Shown one piece after another: positions 62,543 through 64,000 of a DNA stretch of 64,000 bases. Source of the stretch: a bacterium. Lineage in GTDB: Bacteria > Armatimonadota > Zipacnadia > Zipacnadales > Zipacnadaceae. The notes beneath the pieces are model-generated. The model saw only the letters and a list, made by a program, of their open reading frames with translations. It was not told the DNA's origin and searched no databases. The DNA lies in assembly GCA_030602615.1 (NCBI GenBank), contig JAUVZM010000003.1, forward strand, positions 1 to 64,000. The letters run 5' to 3'. A program made the position numbers and the translations under genes. Each line of letters opens with the position of its first letter. Position 1 is the first letter of the stretch.

Positions 62543-64000
62543 ATGCAAAATAATGTTTATGGTGCCGATTTTCATTCTGTGTCAGACGGTGCGCCTTACT
62601 CACCCCGCCAGTTTGCCGTCAGCCGAGATAGCCAGGGTCACAGATGGGCCGCGTGGCACTCGAACGAGGGCGACCTGGAAGCCATCCGGGTTTACTCCCC
62701 CGAAGTCTGCCCGGAGACGCAGATAATCTCGCCGGTGGGCCTGTGTTTTGAGCCAGCACTAGTAGCTGAGCCTGACGGCGCAATATGGTGCACCTGGTCC
62801 CAGCGCCGCGAAGAGCGGTGGGAGACAGTGGCTCGCCGCTATGACGAAGAATGGTCCCCACCAGTTGTGCTGCCTACTGAGAAGGCCTTTGCTTTCCACG
62901 TGGCGGGCAGTTGCGACAGCCAGGGCCGCCTGTGGCTGGGCCACTGCGCCTGGGACTATGGTGAGCCTCCCCGAGTCGGTGTCCACATCTATGACGGCAG
63001 CGAGTGGTCGGCGCCGATACAATTCCCTGGTGTCGAGGGCTTCCATATGCGTCCCCGCTTAGCTGCTGCGGACGACGGGGCTGTCTGGATTGCTTTCAAT
63101 GCTTACCGGGACGGGGCCTTTCGCGTGATTACGGCCTCTTTTTCGGCGGAGGAGCAGAGTCCTGAATTCACAGCAGTGCCCTGCGATCAGCCCGGAGCTT
63201 GGGATCTGTTTCCCAGCATTTGTGTGGACAGCGGCGGCACTGTTTGGGTGGCGTGGGTCACCTCTGTGGACGTGGTCCGCGCCGGCGTGGTAGGCCGCCA
63301 GCACACGCTCAACTGCGCCGTGTGGGATGGCGCAAAGTGGGCGCCACCGGCGGGCAGCGACAGCTTTGCCGTCACCCGCCTGGATTGGGGAATGCTGCCG
63401 GTCAATACCTACTGGGGCTACGATGGCCTGCGGCGGCGGCCAATGCTGGCCCGCGACCAGCAGGGCATCTGGGTGTTCTGGGAAAGACACCGCGACGAGA
63501 CCAGTATCATCGAAAACGTACACAACGGTCAATTCTGTGGCAAGTATCACGACGGTCACGGCTGGTCCCAAGCTTATCTGGTTCACGACGGCCATTGCTG
63601 CTTTACTGTAGACAGCAATACCCCCCAGCCGGAAGAGGCCCTGATGTGGGGTTGCAAGACTGGTCCGGGCCAGCTCGGAGTTGACATTGCACTGCTGGAG
63701 CGGCCCCGCGGCGAACTGGAGCTGCTGGAAGAGTATCTCGATGAACTATGGACAGGATGGCAGCCTGTTGACTTGCCGCAGCAGGTAACCGGGCCTTTGC
63801 CTACCCACAAGATTGAGTGCGGCGGCTGTGAGTATGAACTCATCTGGACTGATTTGCACTATCATTCCTACTATTCCCCTGACGCCGAGGGCGAGCCCCT
63901 TGAACTACTCTTGTACGCTCGCGACCGTGCCGGCCTGGCTGCCTGCTGCATAATAGACAACGATTACTACTCCGACATAGTTGTGACCCGCAGTGCCCTG
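62543..64000 (+). CDS. Beta-propeller-like protein fused to a PHP metal-dependent domain (3' end outside window)
   Basis: At least 486 residues; the frame is open to the window end. Residues ~1-400 are repeated blades with Asp-box/'DSQGRLWLGHCAWD', 'DDGAVWIAFNAYRDG', 'DSGGTVWVAWVTSVD' and 'DQQGIWVFWERHRDE' units, each a D-x-x-G-x-(V/I)W-(V/I) strand pattern, consistent with a beta propeller. Near residue 435 a PHP-type motif begins: WTDLHYHSYYSPDAEGEP, then LLLYARDRAGLAACCIIDND, giving the first His ligands. No signal peptide is visible. The start ATG at 62543 follows AAAGAGGA. It is probably cotranscribed with the MttB-family gene; an esterase or phosphoesterase role is inferred only from the PHP fold. 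Confidence 0.75.
   Translation, partial: MQNNVYGADFHSVSDGAPYSPRQFAVSRDSQGHRWAAWHSNEGDLEAIRVYSPEVCPETQIISPVGLCFEPALVAEPDGAIWCTWSQRREERWETVARRYDEEWSPPVVLPTEKAFAFHVAGSCDSQGRLWLGHCAWDYGEPPRVGVHIYDGSEWSAPIQFPGVEGFHMRPRLAAADDGAVWIAFNAYRDGAFRVITASFSAEEQSPEFTAVPCDQPGAWDLFPSICVDSGGTVWVAWVTSVDVVRAGVVGRQHTLNCAVWDGAKWAPPAGSDSFAVTRLDWGMLPVNTYWGYDGLRRRPMLARDQQGIWVFWERHRDETSIIENVHNGQFCGKYHDGHGWSQAYLVHDGHCCFTVDSNTPQPEEALMWGCKTGPGQLGVDIALLERPRGELELLEEYLDELWTGWQPVDLPQQVTGPLPTHKIECGGCEYELIWTDLHYHSYYSPDAEGEPLELLLYARDRAGLAACCIIDNDYYSDIVVTRSAL

Overview
The window is one contiguous stretch of a GC-rich bacterial chromosome with densely packed, mostly housekeeping genes. No rRNA, tRNA, CRISPR array, prophage or insertion sequence was recognised. 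LpxC (lipid A synthesis) points to a diderm envelope. It occurs beside features commoner in the Terrabacteria side of the tree: a T-box leader on ilvD-ilvB, a SigB/SigF-type sigma factor, a LipM-type octanoyltransferase and a YhaO/YhaN-type SbcCD pair. Together with sulfatases, MttB- and PIG-L-type proteins and many secreted proteins of unknown function, this resembles uncultured Armatimonadota-like bacteria. That assignment is an inference from gene content only.

Layout. 1-5.9 kb (+): sigma factor tail, alaS, ruvX, mltG, a YqeG-type HAD phosphatase and aroE, with overlapping or nearly abutting ends. 5.9-9.4 kb (+): a glycosyltransferase, then a ROK-type protein with a PIG-L deacetylase. 9.4-21.7 kb (-): a WecG/TagA glycosyltransferase fused to a WecA/MraY-like membrane domain, an isopropylmalate-type dehydrogenase, a TIM-barrel protein, hisG, hxlB, an M16 peptidase, a sugar-binding protein, a remarkable Met/Gly-rich secreted protein and a HIT protein. 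21.7-23 kb: divergent secG and lpxC share a palindromic promoter region. 23-24.6 kb: a small degraded or acquired patch (NHL remnant, GNAT-YoaP gene, short membrane ORF). 24.7-35.8 kb (-): GH57 enzyme, fused E1 alpha-beta dehydrogenase, TPR protein, two-subunit class I fumarase, ilvB and ilvD behind a T-box. 35.8-39.8 kb (-): YhaN/YhaO-like nuclease pair. 40-45.3 kb: two secreted proteins (+), then cold-shock protein, lipM, gcvH, a homocysteine methyltransferase-like protein and a DUF4349 protein (-). 45.5-54 kb: sulfatase, restriction-enzyme remnant, DUF72 protein, outer-membrane-like protein, Liv-type lipoprotein, HAD phosphatase, tandem paralogous membrane proteins and a trypsin-like protease. 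54-57 kb (-): infC-rpmI-rplT, anaerobic sulfatase maturase and a Flp pilin. 57.4-64 kb: TPR membrane protein, gamma-glutamyltransferase (-), then an MttB-family methyltransferase and a beta-propeller/PHP protein (+) that runs off the window.

How the genes connect. LipM can lipoylate the adjacent GcvH. The radical SAM maturase near 56 kb is expected to make the formylglycine of the sulfatase near 46 kb. The T-box couples ilvD-ilvB to charging of a branched-chain tRNA. The two most unusual parts are the Met/Gly-rich protein (18.9-21.1 kb) and the MttB / beta-propeller-PHP locus, which has a palindromic operator-like site and a possible leader peptide (60.9-64 kb).
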